DNA of 64,000 bases from CAIUPE01 sp037131735. Lineage in GTDB: Bacteria; Pseudomonadota; Alphaproteobacteria; Rhizobiales; Beijerinckiaceae. Of the stretch, positions 16,451 to 25,351 are shown in pieces. Position numbers and translations under genes: made by a program. Positions within the stretch are counted from its first letter, which is position 1, and each line of letters opens with the position of its first letter. Where the stretch lies: assembly GCA_037131735.1 (NCBI GenBank), contig JBAXQM010000001.1, forward strand, positions 62,001 through 126,000, written 5' to 3'. The notes under the pieces were generated by a model. The model had not been told where the DNA came from, searched no databases, and saw nothing but the letters and a program-made list of their open reading frames with translations.

Positions 16451-16798
16451 ATGTCGATTGCAACCCTGATCTCGCGTTTACTTGGATCATCAAGCGTTCC
16501 CGCTATTGAGCATGATGATATGCAGAAAGCGGTTGAAAGCGGCGAATGCCATATCGTGGATGTACGCGAGCCGAACGAATATCAAGCGGGCCATGTTCCT
16601 GGCGCAATCAATCATCCACTTTCTTCATTCGAACCCCAAAAATTACCTCAAGGAAAGCCTTTGATTCTTGTATGTCAGGCAGGAGGCCGATCAGCAAAAG
16701 CCTTAGCTGCAATACATGCGTCAGGCCGAAAAGATGCCGTTCATTATGCACCGGGCACAGGCGGATGGAAAATGCGTGGCGAAAAAATTTCGTTTTAA
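16451..16798 (+). CDS. Single-domain rhodanese
   Basis: A 115-residue rhodanese. The active-site loop is CQAGGRS with Cys75 as the persulfide-forming residue. The DVREPNEYQAGHVPGAINHP segment is classic. It transfers sulfane sulfur between carriers. It starts 23 bp after the AhpD-like gene and so lies in the same operon, divergent from the BigR-type repressor. No sulfide:quinone oxidoreductase or persulfide dioxygenase accompanies it here. Confidence 0.92.
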   Translation: MSIATLISRLLGSSSVPAIEHDDMQKAVESGECHIVDVREPNEYQAGHVPGAINHPLSSFEPQKLPQGKPLILVCQAGGRSAKALAAIHASGRKDAVHYAPGTGGWKMRGEKISF

Positions 16799-16818
16799 TT
16801 TTTTAATTTTGTGAAACT

Positions 16819-17457
16819 TTATTTCACTTCGATCATAACAAGATCGCGGACATCATCAGCCGCGATTACAGTTTTGATCGCACCCAAGCGACGAAGATCA
16901 TCTTGCGTATGTGTGAAGCGATAACCGGGTGTGCCGGGCCGTATCGTATCCAACACAATATAGCGCAATGGAATTGTTTTTATGACCGTCAATATAGTCT
17001 GTTCAATCAAATCCATCTCGATCATATGAATCCAATTAACAAGGATCATGACATCGACAGATAAAAAATCATTTTGCTTGAAGGCAGAAATGATTTGATC
17101 CGGTGCGGCAAAATCGGCAACCGCAAATGAAACCGGTCCTTCGACACAAAATCGCGCCGCTTTGAGAACCTGCGGGTCGCGATCAAGGCCCAGTCTTTTT
17201 TCTGCTCTGACGCGCCCGAGAATATCGCCGAGTCCCACACCGATTTCGACAACGCAATCATGCGGGACGCTTTCGATCAGCTTCACCACATCGGCTTTAT
17301 AGGGACGCGCGTGAAAATTTCCGGTCACATGCCAAGGGTCAAAGCCGTAAATCAGATGCAAAATCTTGTTGCGTAGCGCCTCGAAACCCGCGCCCAAGAC
17401 GCGACCCACGCCAATCGCGCCGAGTTTTTTGGTAAGGCGGGTAGCGAGAGAAGGCAT
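16819..17457 (-). CDS. Methyltransferase-like Rossmann protein
   Basis: A 212-residue protein with a Rossmann SAM-type core: VVEIGVGLGDIL (motif I) and RLGLDRDPQVL (second strand). Later strands VDVMILVNWIHMI and RYIVLDTIRPG are consistent with a class I methyltransferase. No substrate-specific motif is recognised. I use the ATG at 17457; a TTG two codons upstream is possible but has no advantage. It lies between the convergent rhodanese gene and tRNA-Ser. Confidence 0.55.
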   Translation of the reverse strand: MPSLATRLTKKLGAIGVGRVLGAGFEALRNKILHLIYGFDPWHVTGNFHARPYKADVVKLIESVPHDCVVEIGVGLGDILGRVRAEKRLGLDRDPQVLKAARFCVEGPVSFAVADFAAPDQIISAFKQNDFLSVDVMILVNWIHMIEMDLIEQTILTVIKTIPLRYIVLDTIRPGTPGYRFTHTQDDLRRLGAIKTVIAADDVRDLVMIEVK

Positions 17458-17514
17458 GCTCAAGGATCGGTTCGTCCAAAAATTCGGCTAAAGGAGACAC
17501 AAAAGAAGACTTTA

Positions 17515-17604
17515 TGGCGGAGAGGGGGAGATTCGAACTCCCGATACCCTTGCGAGTATGCCGCATTTCGAGTGCGGTGCATTCGACCACTCTGCCACCT
17601 CTCC
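17515..17604 (-). tRNA. tRNA-Ser(CGA)
   Basis: A complete 90-nt serine tRNA with encoded CCA. The acceptor stem GGAGAGG/CCTCTCC pairs fully. The anticodon stem CCGCA/TGCGG holds loop CTCGAAA, giving anticodon CGA for codon UCG. The long variable arm (ATACTCGCAAGGGTAT) and discriminator G are serine hallmarks. It is a useful normal reference for the aberrant tRNA at 35172-35301. Confidence 0.97.
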
Positions 17605-17956
17605 GTGAGATGCGGGCGTGAGCCCTTTTGTGGTCGGCGGGTCGATAGCATGCGGATTTTTCTTTCACAAGCGTCGCATGCCTGATCGCGCCATCCGAGC
17701 CCTATACGCCGTCGGGAGAGCTAAGGGCCCCCAAAATGGAGAAAAGCCCTGCCTGCGTTACACTTAGCTCATTGACTCTTTCGGCTTGGACCTGTAGCTA
17801 ACCGCTTCTGGCGCGGAGTCCATCATTCCGCGCTTCTTTTGTTGGAGAATTGCTAAAAATCCTCCGGGATCGGCGAAAATCCAGCGACAACTGTCAAAAA
17901 GGCGTCCGTTTGCGGAAATTCCGTAGTCAGAGACGTTAGAACACGGGAAATGAGAG
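17605..17956. other. Intergenic stretch between tRNA-Ser and rplU
   Basis: Roughly 350 bases without a credible gene. The right-hand half holds the leader and presumably the promoter of rplU, with the hairpin at 17811-17843. No further structured RNA or repeat was recognised. Confidence 0.5.
17811..17843 (+). terminator. Hairpin with T-rich tail in the rplU leader (possible attenuator)
   Basis: GCGCGGA (17811-17817) pairs with TCCGCGC (17827-17833) around a 9-base loop and is followed by TTCTTTTGTT. It lies about 115 bp before the rplU start. It could be a terminator ending upstream transcription or an attenuator inside the ribosomal protein leader. The sequence does not decide between these. 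Confidence 0.4.
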
Positions 17957-18436
17957 ATGTTCGCAGTCATTAAGACCGGTGGCAAACAATATAAGGTCGC
18001 CGCCAATGACCGTATCACGGTCGAGAAACTCGAAGGAACGGCCGGTTCGGCTGTTACTTTCTCCGATGTGCTGATGATTGGTGCCGAAGTTGGCGCCCCG
18101 ACCCTCGCGGGTGCGGCCGTCACCGGCGAAATCATTGAGCAAACACGGTCTGCGAAGACGATTTCGTTCTTCAAGCGCCGTCGTCAGAATTCAAAGCGCA
18201 AGCGCGGTCATCGCCAAGAGCTGACGGTCATCCGGATCGACGGCATCTATAAGGCAGGTGAAGCGCCGAAGCCTGTGGTCACGACCGTGAAAGCGGCCTC
18301 GGCTGCAGCGGTTGCTGCCGAAGCCCCGGCCAAAAAGCCGGCGGCGAAAAAGGCTGCAGCGCCTAAGGCGGAAGGTGAAAAGAAGCCTACCGCGAAAAAG
18401 CCCGCCGCTAAGGCCAAAAAGGCCGACGCAGAATAA
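17957..18436 (+). CDS. rplU: 50S ribosomal protein L21 (bL21) with extended tail
   Basis: A 159-residue L21. Residues 1-103 are the normal protein, beginning MFAVIKTGGKQYKVAANDRI and including KRRRQNSKRKRGHRQELTVI. The remaining ~55 residues form a low-complexity Ala/Lys/Pro tail, as in many alphaproteobacteria. It binds 23S rRNA in the large subunit. It is followed by rpmA, the usual partner, 63 bp later. Confidence 0.97.
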   Translation: MFAVIKTGGKQYKVAANDRITVEKLEGTAGSAVTFSDVLMIGAEVGAPTLAGAAVTGEIIEQTRSAKTISFFKRRRQNSKRKRGHRQELTVIRIDGIYKAGEAPKPVVTTVKAASAAAVAAEAPAKKPAAKKAAAPKAEGEKKPTAKKPAAKAKKADAE

Positions 18437-18499
18437 TAACGAATCGTCAGCAGAATCCCGGGTTGTTTGAACCCATGTTAGAGATTTAGGAGCAGAACA

Positions 18500-18766
18500 A
18501 TGGCTCACAAAAAAGCAGGCGGTTCATCCCGCAACGGACGTGACTCCGAAGGCCGTCGCCTTGGCGTCAAAAAATTCGGCGGCGAAGCGGTTCTTGCCGG
18601 CAACATCATCGTCCGCCAACGCGGCACGAAAGTGCATCCTGGCGCCAATGTAGGCATGGGCAAAGATCACACTTTGTTTGCAACCTCACCGGGCACGGTG
18701 GAGTTTCAAAAGAAGGCCAATGACCGGATGTTCGTAACGGTCATCACACGAAAAGCAGCCGAGTAA
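18500..18766 (+). CDS. rpmA: 50S ribosomal protein L27 (bL27)
   Basis: An 88-residue L27 beginning MAHKKAGGSSRNGRDSEGRR, with VKKFGGEAVLAGNIIVRQRG and HPGANVGMGKDHTLFA. Its N-terminus reaches the peptidyl-transferase centre. There is a ribosome binding site (TTAGGAGC) before the ATG. It ends in front of the strong terminator at 18869-18906. Confidence 0.98.
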   Translation: MAHKKAGGSSRNGRDSEGRRLGVKKFGGEAVLAGNIIVRQRGTKVHPGANVGMGKDHTLFATSPGTVEFQKKANDRMFVTVITRKAAE

Positions 18767-18868
18767 CGGCGGAACGGTTTCAAAAGAACCCCCGCCGGCC
18801 CCTCGAGGTCCCCGGCGGATGCGGTTCTGATTAGAAACCATCCGATACCGTTCAAAAGACGGAAAAAC

Positions 18869-18906
18869 GGGGATGTCGGGGAACCGGCGTCCCCTTTGTC
18901 GTTTTT
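18869..18906 (+). terminator. Strong intrinsic terminator after rplU-rpmA
   Basis: An 11-bp stem with two G-T wobbles (GGGGATGTCGG, 18869-18879; CCGGCGTCCCC, 18884-18894) is closed by a GGAA tetraloop. It is followed by TTTGTCGTTTTT. It separates rpmA from the GNAT gene. Confidence 0.85.
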
Positions 18907-18960
18907 CAGTCACCAAATCGTGCCAGTTGGCCGAGGCGGATCGATCGGGAGGATCGGATC

Positions 18961-19578
18961 ATGTTCAGGGATATCACGCGCGACGACGTGTACCGGATCG
19001 AGACACAGCGCCTCTGGCTGCGTTGGCCAAAGAATAATGACGCAAAGGATATTGCTGATCATCTCGGCGAGAAGCGCATAGCCGACATGACAGGCCGTAT
19101 CAAACATCCCTATGCGAAAAGCGATGCGGAGGCTTACATCTTCTCAGCGCGCAATTCGAATAGTGACGGTCATGGTATTGCGCTTGTGATTGCACCGAAG
19201 CCGCGTCCGAATGCCGTTATTGGTGCAATTGCGCTGACGCGCGAACCGAATGATGCAGGTGAACTGCCAACCCATGAGCTTACTCTCGGCTATTGGATCG
19301 GTGTACCGCATTGGGGGCAAGGCCTTGCCAGTGAAGCGGTGCTTGCGTTGCTTTCAACGGGTTTCACATTGACGTCGGCTGAACAAATCATTGCCACAGT
19401 TAAGCCTGAGAACACAGCTTCAAAACGCGTTCTTGCGAAAGCAGGGTTTGTCGAGACAGGTCGTGAAACGCGTTTCATGCCTGCGCGCAATCGCGACGAA
19501 GATGTGGACTGTTACGCATTGACACGTAAGGCCTGGCGCGATGGTGCGTCATGGTCTGCCTATGGTGCCGCTGCGTAA
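18961..19578 (+). CDS. GNAT-family (RimJ/RimL-type) N-acetyltransferase
   Basis: A 205-residue GNAT. It opens with the RimJ/L-like IETQRLWLRWPKNNDAKDIADHLG. It has LTLGYWIGVPHWGQGLASEAV, where GQGLASEA is the acetyl-CoA pyrophosphate loop, and TVKPENTASKRVLAKAGF. It may acetylate a ribosomal or other protein N-terminus; the substrate is unknown. A GNAT gene in the rpmA-obgE interval is common in alphaproteobacteria. Confidence 0.85.
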   Translation: MFRDITRDDVYRIETQRLWLRWPKNNDAKDIADHLGEKRIADMTGRIKHPYAKSDAEAYIFSARNSNSDGHGIALVIAPKPRPNAVIGAIALTREPNDAGELPTHELTLGYWIGVPHWGQGLASEAVLALLSTGFTLTSAEQIIATVKPENTASKRVLAKAGFVETGRETRFMPARNRDEDVDCYALTRKAWRDGASWSAYGAAA

Positions 19579-19616
19579 AAAAAAGCAGAGCTGAAAGTCT
19601 TTGAAAGGATCATGCC

Positions 19617-20132
19617 ATGATGTTATCACTGATGACGCGTTCGCTTATAGGATTGTCTGCCCTTTTTGCATTCGCGTTTCCAAGCTACGCAAAAGACAAA
19701 GATCTTGTACTCGAACAATTTTTGCGCGGCACACTCCATGCCGAAGGCCAATTTCGTAATTCATGGACGGGTCAAGAACGCGGTCTGAAAGTTGTGATGC
19801 GCGGGACATGGGATAATGCGCAGCGCATTCTCAACCTCGACGAAGACATTACATATTCGGACGGTGAGAAAGGCAAAGTTGTCTGGGTGTTCACCAAAAA
19901 TGAAGACGGCTCCTATCAAGCCAAACGTGACAGCGTGGCAGCCACGGTCTCCAAGGATCAAGGCGCGGTCATTCTGCGCTATACGGCCTCATTTGGCGGA
20001 GTCGGGCTCGATTTTATCGATAGGCTTGAGTTGACCGACGAAAAGACGGTTCTCAATACCGCAACGGTCAATTTCCTTGGCTTTATTCCGGTGGGCTCGG
20101 TTACGCTCACGATCCACAAAAACGGCCATTAA
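19617..20132 (+). CDS. DUF3833-like exported protein
   Basis: A 171-residue protein with an N-terminal signal peptide (about 1-25, hydrophobic run ending SYA). The body has LEQFLRGTLHAEGQF, LKVVMRGTWDNAQRILNLDEDITYSDGE and a C-terminal beta-rich half. This is the layout of DUF3833 proteins, which are periplasmic and of unknown function. A GAAAGGATC ribosome binding site precedes the ATG. It lies 38 bp after the GNAT gene on the same strand. Confidence 0.65.
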   Translation: MMLSLMTRSLIGLSALFAFAFPSYAKDKDLVLEQFLRGTLHAEGQFRNSWTGQERGLKVVMRGTWDNAQRILNLDEDITYSDGEKGKVVWVFTKNEDGSYQAKRDSVAATVSKDQGAVILRYTASFGGVGLDFIDRLELTDEKTVLNTATVNFLGFIPVGSVTLTIHKNGH

Positions 20133-20187
20133 CCCAATCACGGCTTTTCACGCTCCCTTTTTCTATAAATTCCTGTAGGAAGGGCGC

Positions 20188-21225
20188 ATGAAATTTCTTG
20201 ATCAGGCCAAGGTCTATATCCGCTCCGGCGATGGCGGCGCGGGTTCAGTCTCCTTCCGGCGCGAAAAATTTATCGAATTTGGGGGACCCGACGGCGGTGA
20301 CGGCGGGCGAGGCGGCGATGTGCGCGTCGAATGCGTCGAAGGCCTGAACACCCTCATCGACTATCGCTATCAGCAACATTTCAAAGCGCGGCCCGGTGGG
20401 CATGGCATGGGTAAAAACCGTGCGGGCGGCAAAGGCAGTGATGTTGTTCTGAAAGTGCCGAAAGGCACGCAGATTTTCGATGAAGATGGTGAAACCCTTA
20501 TCGCTGACTTAACCGAAATCGGCCAAACGATAACGCTCGCCAAAGGCGGCAATGGCGGGTTTGGTAATGCCTATTTCACCACGTCGACCAATCGCGCACC
20601 GCGCCATGCCAATCCTGGCCTCCCGGGTGATGAGCGCTGGGTCTGGTTGCGTTTGAAACTGATTGCTGATGCCGGTCTTGTTGGATTGCCCAATGCTGGA
20701 AAATCGACATTTCTTGCGAGTGTTACGGCAGCAAAACCAAAGATTGCCGATTATCCTTTTACCACTTTGCATCCCGGTCTCGGTGTTGTGCGGGTCGATG
20801 GTCGTGAATTTGTGCTCGCTGATATTCCCGGCCTCATTGAAGGTGCACATGAAGGTCATGGACTCGGTGATCGCTTTTTAGGTCACGTTGAACGCTGCCG
20901 CGTGCTGTTGCATCTTGTTGATGCGACATCGGACGATGCCGGCAAAGCCTATAAAATTGTGCGCGACGAACTCGATGCCTATGGCAATGGTCTCGAAGAA
21001 AAAATTGAAATCGTTGCGCTTTCGAAAATCGACGCCGTAACGCCAGAGATTTTGAAAAGCCAAAAAGCAAAATTAAAACGCGCTTCAAAAAAAGAGCCTA
21101 TGCTTGTCTCGGCCGCTGCAAATAAGGGTGTGACAGAGATCTTGCGCGCGCTCGCTTCGATCATTGACGAAGAACGCGTGAGCGAAAGTAAGGCTGGCCA
21201 GATCGACGAGGCGTGGCATCCATGA
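20188..21225 (+). CDS. obgE: GTPase ObgE/CgtA
   Basis: A 345-residue Obg GTPase. The N-terminal glycine-rich Obg fold (1-158) has GGPDGGDGGRGGDV and the RAGGKGSD loop. The G domain has GLPNAGKST (G1, around 166-174), DIPGLIEGAHEG (G3) and ALSKIDAV (NKxD-like). It acts in late 50S assembly and in stress and cell-cycle control. Its TGA overlaps the proB ATG by four bases. Confidence 0.97.
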   Translation: MKFLDQAKVYIRSGDGGAGSVSFRREKFIEFGGPDGGDGGRGGDVRVECVEGLNTLIDYRYQQHFKARPGGHGMGKNRAGGKGSDVVLKVPKGTQIFDEDGETLIADLTEIGQTITLAKGGNGGFGNAYFTTSTNRAPRHANPGLPGDERWVWLRLKLIADAGLVGLPNAGKSTFLASVTAAKPKIADYPFTTLHPGLGVVRVDGREFVLADIPGLIEGAHEGHGLGDRFLGHVERCRVLLHLVDATSDDAGKAYKIVRDELDAYGNGLEEKIEIVALSKIDAVTPEILKSQKAKLKRASKKEPMLVSAAANKGVTEILRALASIIDEERVSESKAGQIDEAWHP

Positions 21226-22346
21226 GCAAGCGTCCGGATTTTTCGAAATTCAAACGCATTGTTGTTAAAGTCGGCTCATCACTTCTCGTCGACCCGGCTA
21301 AAGGATTAAAATCCGAATGGCTTAACGCGCTAGGTGATGATTTATCCGCGCTCTATAAAAAGGGCGTCGATGTTTTGGTTGTGTCGTCCGGTGCGATTGC
21401 ACTCGGACGTGGCGTATTAAAACTACCGCGCGGCCCCTTGAAGCTCGAAGAAAGCCAAGCTGCAGCAGCGGTCGGACAGATCGAATTATCCCGTGCATGG
21501 GCAGAAGTTTTTAGCAAACATAAAATCACAACCGGTCAAATTCTCGTGACTCTCGGTGATACGGAAGAACGTCAACGTTATCTCAATGCGCGCGCAACAA
21601 TTGCGCGTCTGATTGATTTGAAGGCGGTTCCTGTTGTGAATGAAAATGATACTGTGGCGACAACCGAAATTCGCTATGGTGACAATGATCGATTGGCAGC
21701 GCGTGTAGCGACAATGGCCGGCGCTGATCTTCTGATTTTGCTCTCGGATATTGATGGGCTCTATAACGCGCCGCCCGCAAACGACCCGAATGCCAAATTG
21801 ATTCCCCTCGTTCCGCGTATCACGGCAGAGATCGAAGCGATGGCCGGTGGTGCGGCGTCCGAATTATCGCGTGGCGGTATGCGGACGAAAATTGAAGCGG
21901 CAAAAATCGCGACAACGGGCGGCACGCATATGATTATCGCTGATGGTCGTGTTCTCAATTCGATTAAACGCATCGAGTCTAAAGGGCCGTGCACTTGGTT
22001 TTTGACGGGATCGAATCCCGTTTCAGCCCGCAAGACCTGGATTGCAGGCGTTCTTGAACCAAAGGGCATTCTGTTTCTTGATACGGGCGCAACCGATGCG
22101 ATCCGGACAGGAAAAAGTCTTTTACCCGCAGGCGTCAAAAAGATTGAAGGCGTATTTGAACGCGGTGATGCAGTTGTTATGCGTGCACCTGATGGTGGTG
22201 AATTGGGCCGCGGCTTGATTGGCTATGATTCAACCGAAGCAGCATTGCTTGCGGGTAAGTCTTCTCGCGATATTGAAAAGATTCTCGGTTATGCCGGACG
22301 TGCTGAACTCATCCATCGTGACGATATGGCTTTGGGAGTGAGCTAA
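21222..22346 (+). CDS. proB: Glutamate 5-kinase
   Basis: A 374-residue proline-biosynthesis kinase that phosphorylates glutamate. The amino-acid kinase domain has KVGSSLLVD, the VSSGAIALG loop, NENDTVATTEIRYGDNDRLAARVA and the ELSRGGMRTKIEAA segment. A C-terminal PUA domain (about 280-374) is present. The ATG at 21222 overlaps obgE; a GTG nine bases upstream is less likely. Normally feedback-inhibited by proline. Followed by proA after 2 bp. Confidence 0.96.
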   Translation: MSKRPDFSKFKRIVVKVGSSLLVDPAKGLKSEWLNALGDDLSALYKKGVDVLVVSSGAIALGRGVLKLPRGPLKLEESQAAAAVGQIELSRAWAEVFSKHKITTGQILVTLGDTEERQRYLNARATIARLIDLKAVPVVNENDTVATTEIRYGDNDRLAARVATMAGADLLILLSDIDGLYNAPPANDPNAKLIPLVPRITAEIEAMAGGAASELSRGGMRTKIEAAKIATTGGTHMIIADGRVLNSIKRIESKGPCTWFLTGSNPVSARKTWIAGVLEPKGILFLDTGATDAIRTGKSLLPAGVKKIEGVFERGDAVVMRAPDGGELGRGLIGYDSTEAALLAGKSSRDIEKILGYAGRAELIHRDDMALGVS

Positions 22347-22348
22347 TC

Positions 22349-23638
22349 ATGAATGAGATGGTTTCTCACACCGACCGAGACACACTCGTGAAACTGATGA
22401 AGGAGCTGGGTGAGAACGCCCGCCGTGCCTCTCAAGAAGTTGCGAATGCCTCTGACGAATTAAAATCATCTGCTCTACGTTCTGCAGCACAGATGATCCG
22501 TCAAAATGCTCAATCAATTCTTGCGGCAAATTCTCTAGATATTAGCGATGCTGAAACACGAGGCACGAAAGGTGCATTTCTTGATCGTTTAAAGCTTGAT
22601 AGTGCGCGGCTTGAAGCGATTGCTAAAGCTGTCGACGATGTCGCCGCTCTTCACGATCCTGTTGGACGCGTTTTAGCGGAGTGGACGCAGCCTAACGGTC
22701 TTCGTTTTCAACGCGTGGCAACGCCACTCGGCGTGATCGGCGTTATCTTCGAAAGCCGACCGAATGTTACAGCCGATGCAGCAGCCCTTTGTGTAAAAAG
22801 CGGAAACGCTACAATCTTGCGGGCTGGCTCAGAGAGCTTTCGGACATCAATGGAAATCGCTGACGCTATGCGTGCAGGATATAAACAAATTGGTCTCACC
22901 GAGAACGCGATTCAACTTGTACCGACGAAAGACCGTGATGCGGTCGGTATGATGTTAGCGGGCCTGAATGGCATGATCGATGTGATTGTGCCGCGCGGGG
23001 GCAAAGGCCTTGTAGGCCGCGTGCAAGAGGAAGCGCGTGTTCCGATTTTTGCGCATCTCGAAGGTATTTGCCACGTTTATGTTCATGCCAAGGCAAACCT
23101 CGCTATGGCCGAGCAGATTGTTCTCAATGCAAAACTCCGTCGCACTGGTGTCTGTGGTGCAGCGGAGACATTGCTTATTGATCAGGCTGTCATCTCAACC
23201 CATCTGAAGCCGCTTGTTACATCGCTTCTCGACAAGGGATGCGCTGTTCGCGGTGATTCAATTGTTCAAAAAGCCGATCCGCGTGTGACCGCCGCAAGTG
23301 AAGAGGACTGGCACACCGAATATCTCGATTCGATTATCGCCGTGAAAGTGGTCGCAGGACTTGATGACGCGATTTCTCGCATCGGAACATATGGATCGCA
23401 TCATACCGAATCGATCATTACGGATGATCAACACGCTGCCGATGAATTTCTAAAGCGTGTCGATTCGGCGATTGTTCTTCACAATGCCTCAACGCAATTT
23501 GCTGATGGGGGCGAGTTCGGGTTTGGCGCTGAGATTGGTATTGCCACAGGCCGTATGCATGCGCGCGGCCCCGTTGGCATCGACCAACTTTGCTCGTTCA
23601 AATATCGTGTTTATGGTTCGGGCCAGATTCGTCCGTAA
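22349..23638 (+). CDS. proA: Glutamate-5-semialdehyde dehydrogenase
   Basis: A 429-residue ProA that reduces gamma-glutamyl phosphate with NADPH to the semialdehyde. The family markers are LGVIGVIFESRPNVT, PRGGKGLV, the catalytic cysteine region KLRRTGVCGAAE, and GADGGEFG-like FADGGEFGFGAEIGI. It follows proB after 2 bp in one operon. Convergent with the MAPEG gene, which ends 4 bp further on. Confidence 0.96.
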   Translation: MNEMVSHTDRDTLVKLMKELGENARRASQEVANASDELKSSALRSAAQMIRQNAQSILAANSLDISDAETRGTKGAFLDRLKLDSARLEAIAKAVDDVAALHDPVGRVLAEWTQPNGLRFQRVATPLGVIGVIFESRPNVTADAAALCVKSGNATILRAGSESFRTSMEIADAMRAGYKQIGLTENAIQLVPTKDRDAVGMMLAGLNGMIDVIVPRGGKGLVGRVQEEARVPIFAHLEGICHVYVHAKANLAMAEQIVLNAKLRRTGVCGAAETLLIDQAVISTHLKPLVTSLLDKGCAVRGDSIVQKADPRVTAASEEDWHTEYLDSIIAVKVVAGLDDAISRIGTYGSHHTESIITDDQHAADEFLKRVDSAIVLHNASTQFADGGEFGFGAEIGIATGRMHARGPVGIDQLCSFKYRVYGSGQIRP

Positions 23639-23642
23639 CGGC

Positions 23643-24026
23643 TCAGACTGGCGCCCAATAGCTTGAGACGAACAAACCAAGCGCGCAGACATAGGCAAGG
23701 GTCCACAGAAGGGACCGCAGTGCCGCGCGGTCGGCGATGTAAGCTAAGACATAGAGGATGCGACTAGCCAAAAAGCCGACAGCTAAGGCATCGACCATAT
23801 TCTGCGGACCTTTAGTCCAGACGGCCACAAAAAGGGCCGCGATGAACACCGGCAACGCTTCGAAGCAATTGAGATGCGCATAATAGGCGCGGCGCTTGGC
23901 GCCTTCTAATTGATCGAGGCTTTCTCGCGGCGCGCGATTATCATAGTGCCCGCCACTTTTCGCGTAACCCACAACAAGAATAGGCATCAGCGTTACAGCA
24001 ATAAGGCACCAGGCGGCGATAGGCAT
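23643..24026 (-). CDS. MAPEG family membrane protein
   Basis: A 127-residue protein with four hydrophobic segments. The pattern YYAHLNCFEALPVFIAALFVA, then LGFLASRILYVLAYIADRAALRSLLW is that of MAPEG proteins (eicosanoid and glutathione metabolism family). Bacterial members are of mostly unknown function. It is convergent with proA and divergent from zapE. Confidence 0.8.
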   Translation of the reverse strand: MPIAAWCLIAVTLMPILVVGYAKSGGHYDNRAPRESLDQLEGAKRRAYYAHLNCFEALPVFIAALFVAVWTKGPQNMVDALAVGFLASRILYVLAYIADRAALRSLLWTLAYVCALGLFVSSYWAPV

Positions 24027-24172
24027 CGATTAAACTCCTCTACACTCATGGTGAGTTACGCGGTTCAACCGGGTCTAGTTCACTGACCTCTTCTTACTGG
24101 CTATAAAACTCGGCAATGACTTGCTCCGCGCTGCGCGGCGTGCATGATCCGGCGCGATCAGGGACGGGATGA

Positions 24173-25339
24173 ATGAGTCGCATTACCCATAAACGGCCCA
24201 GCGAAGCCTATGAGCAGCTTGTCGGCCTCATCGAAATTGATCGCGATCCTGCGCAGGTCGAAGTTCTTAAGCATCTCGATCGTCTTTGCGATGACCTTGC
24301 CGCCCTCCCTTCTCGAAAAGCAGGGCTCGGCTGGTTGTTCGGTCGAAAGCCGCTCATGCCACGAGGTCTATATCTCTGGGGTTCAGTGGGTCGCGGCAAA
24401 ACCATGCTGATGGATCTCATGCTTGAGAGCGCGCCTTTGCAGCAAAAGCGCCGCATGCATTTCCAATCCTTTATGGCTGATGTTCATCACCGTATCCATG
24501 ACTACCGTATGCGCATCAGACAGGGGGACACAAAAGATAGCGACCCGATCCCGCCCGTTGCACGAACTATATCTGACGAGATCACGTTGCTCTGTCTCGA
24601 TGAGTTTTCTGTAACCGATATTGCTGATGCCATGATCTTGGCGCGTTTATTCAAGGTTCTCTTTGAAAATGGTTTAGTCCTAGTAACAACATCAAATATA
24701 GAGCCCGCTCGGCTTTACGAACATGGCTTGAACCGCGCACTCTTTTTGCCATTTATCAAAATTCTTACATCCTTCACGGTGACCGTTGAGCTCGATGCGC
24801 CGCACGATTATCGGCTTGATAAAGCCATAGGATTGCAAAGCTATTTTAGTCCCGATGATGAGACGGCAACGCACGCGCTCAATACGCGCTTCGAGATTAT
24901 GACTCAAGGTGTCGAGATCAAATCCATATCGCTTGCGGTGCTAGGACATGAGGTTATTGTACCTCAATCTGCAAATGGCATTGCACGTTTCCACTATGCG
25001 GATCTTTTTCAGAAAGCGCTGGGCGCCAACGATTTTATTGCGATCGGTGAATACTTCCACACGGTCTTCATTGACCATGTGCCGATTATCTCCTCCGAAA
25101 ATCATAATGAAGCGAAGCGGTTTATCGCTTTGATTGATGCGCTCTATGATCGCAGTGTTAAACTCTACATCACCGCTGCGGCGCGCCCAGAGTTTCTATA
25201 TCGTGCGGAAGAGGGGCGTGAGGCATTTGAATTTGATCGAACCGTTTCGCGATTGATAGAAATGCAATCCGAACTCTATCATGCCTTGCCTCACGGTTTG
25301 CGTGCCGTTGGCGCGTCCTTAGGCGGAAATGAAGCATGA
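24173..25339 (+). CDS. zapE: Cell division protein ZapE/AFG1-like ATPase
   Basis: A 388-residue AFG1-family AAA-type ATPase. Walker A is GSVGRGKTMLMD (about 69-80) and Walker B is LLCLDEFSVTD. The family-specific MHFQSFMADVHHRIH and YLWGSVG are present, with an RFIALIDALYDRSVKL sensor region. ZapE modulates FtsZ ring dynamics in E. coli; Afg1 relatives help respiratory-complex turnover. In alphaproteobacteria the gene is often upstream of mdh-sucCDAB, as here. Confidence 0.93.
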   Translation: MSRITHKRPSEAYEQLVGLIEIDRDPAQVEVLKHLDRLCDDLAALPSRKAGLGWLFGRKPLMPRGLYLWGSVGRGKTMLMDLMLESAPLQQKRRMHFQSFMADVHHRIHDYRMRIRQGDTKDSDPIPPVARTISDEITLLCLDEFSVTDIADAMILARLFKVLFENGLVLVTTSNIEPARLYEHGLNRALFLPFIKILTSFTVTVELDAPHDYRLDKAIGLQSYFSPDDETATHALNTRFEIMTQGVEIKSISLAVLGHEVIVPQSANGIARFHYADLFQKALGANDFIAIGEYFHTVFIDHVPIISSENHNEAKRFIALIDALYDRSVKLYITAAARPEFLYRAEEGREAFEFDRTVSRLIEMQSELYHALPHGLRAVGASLGGNEA

Positions 25340-25351
25340 GCGATTATCATC

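Noticed and set aside
17339..17668. Minus-strand reading frames containing GGRVVECTALEMRHT or TERWQSGRMHRTRNA
   Set aside because: They translate the tRNA-Ser(CGA) gene and flanking bases; not proteins.
18304..18433. Ala/Lys-rich repeats at the rplU 3' end as a tandem repeat or frameshifted gene
   Set aside because: The frame is continuous and such tails are usual in alphaproteobacterial L21.
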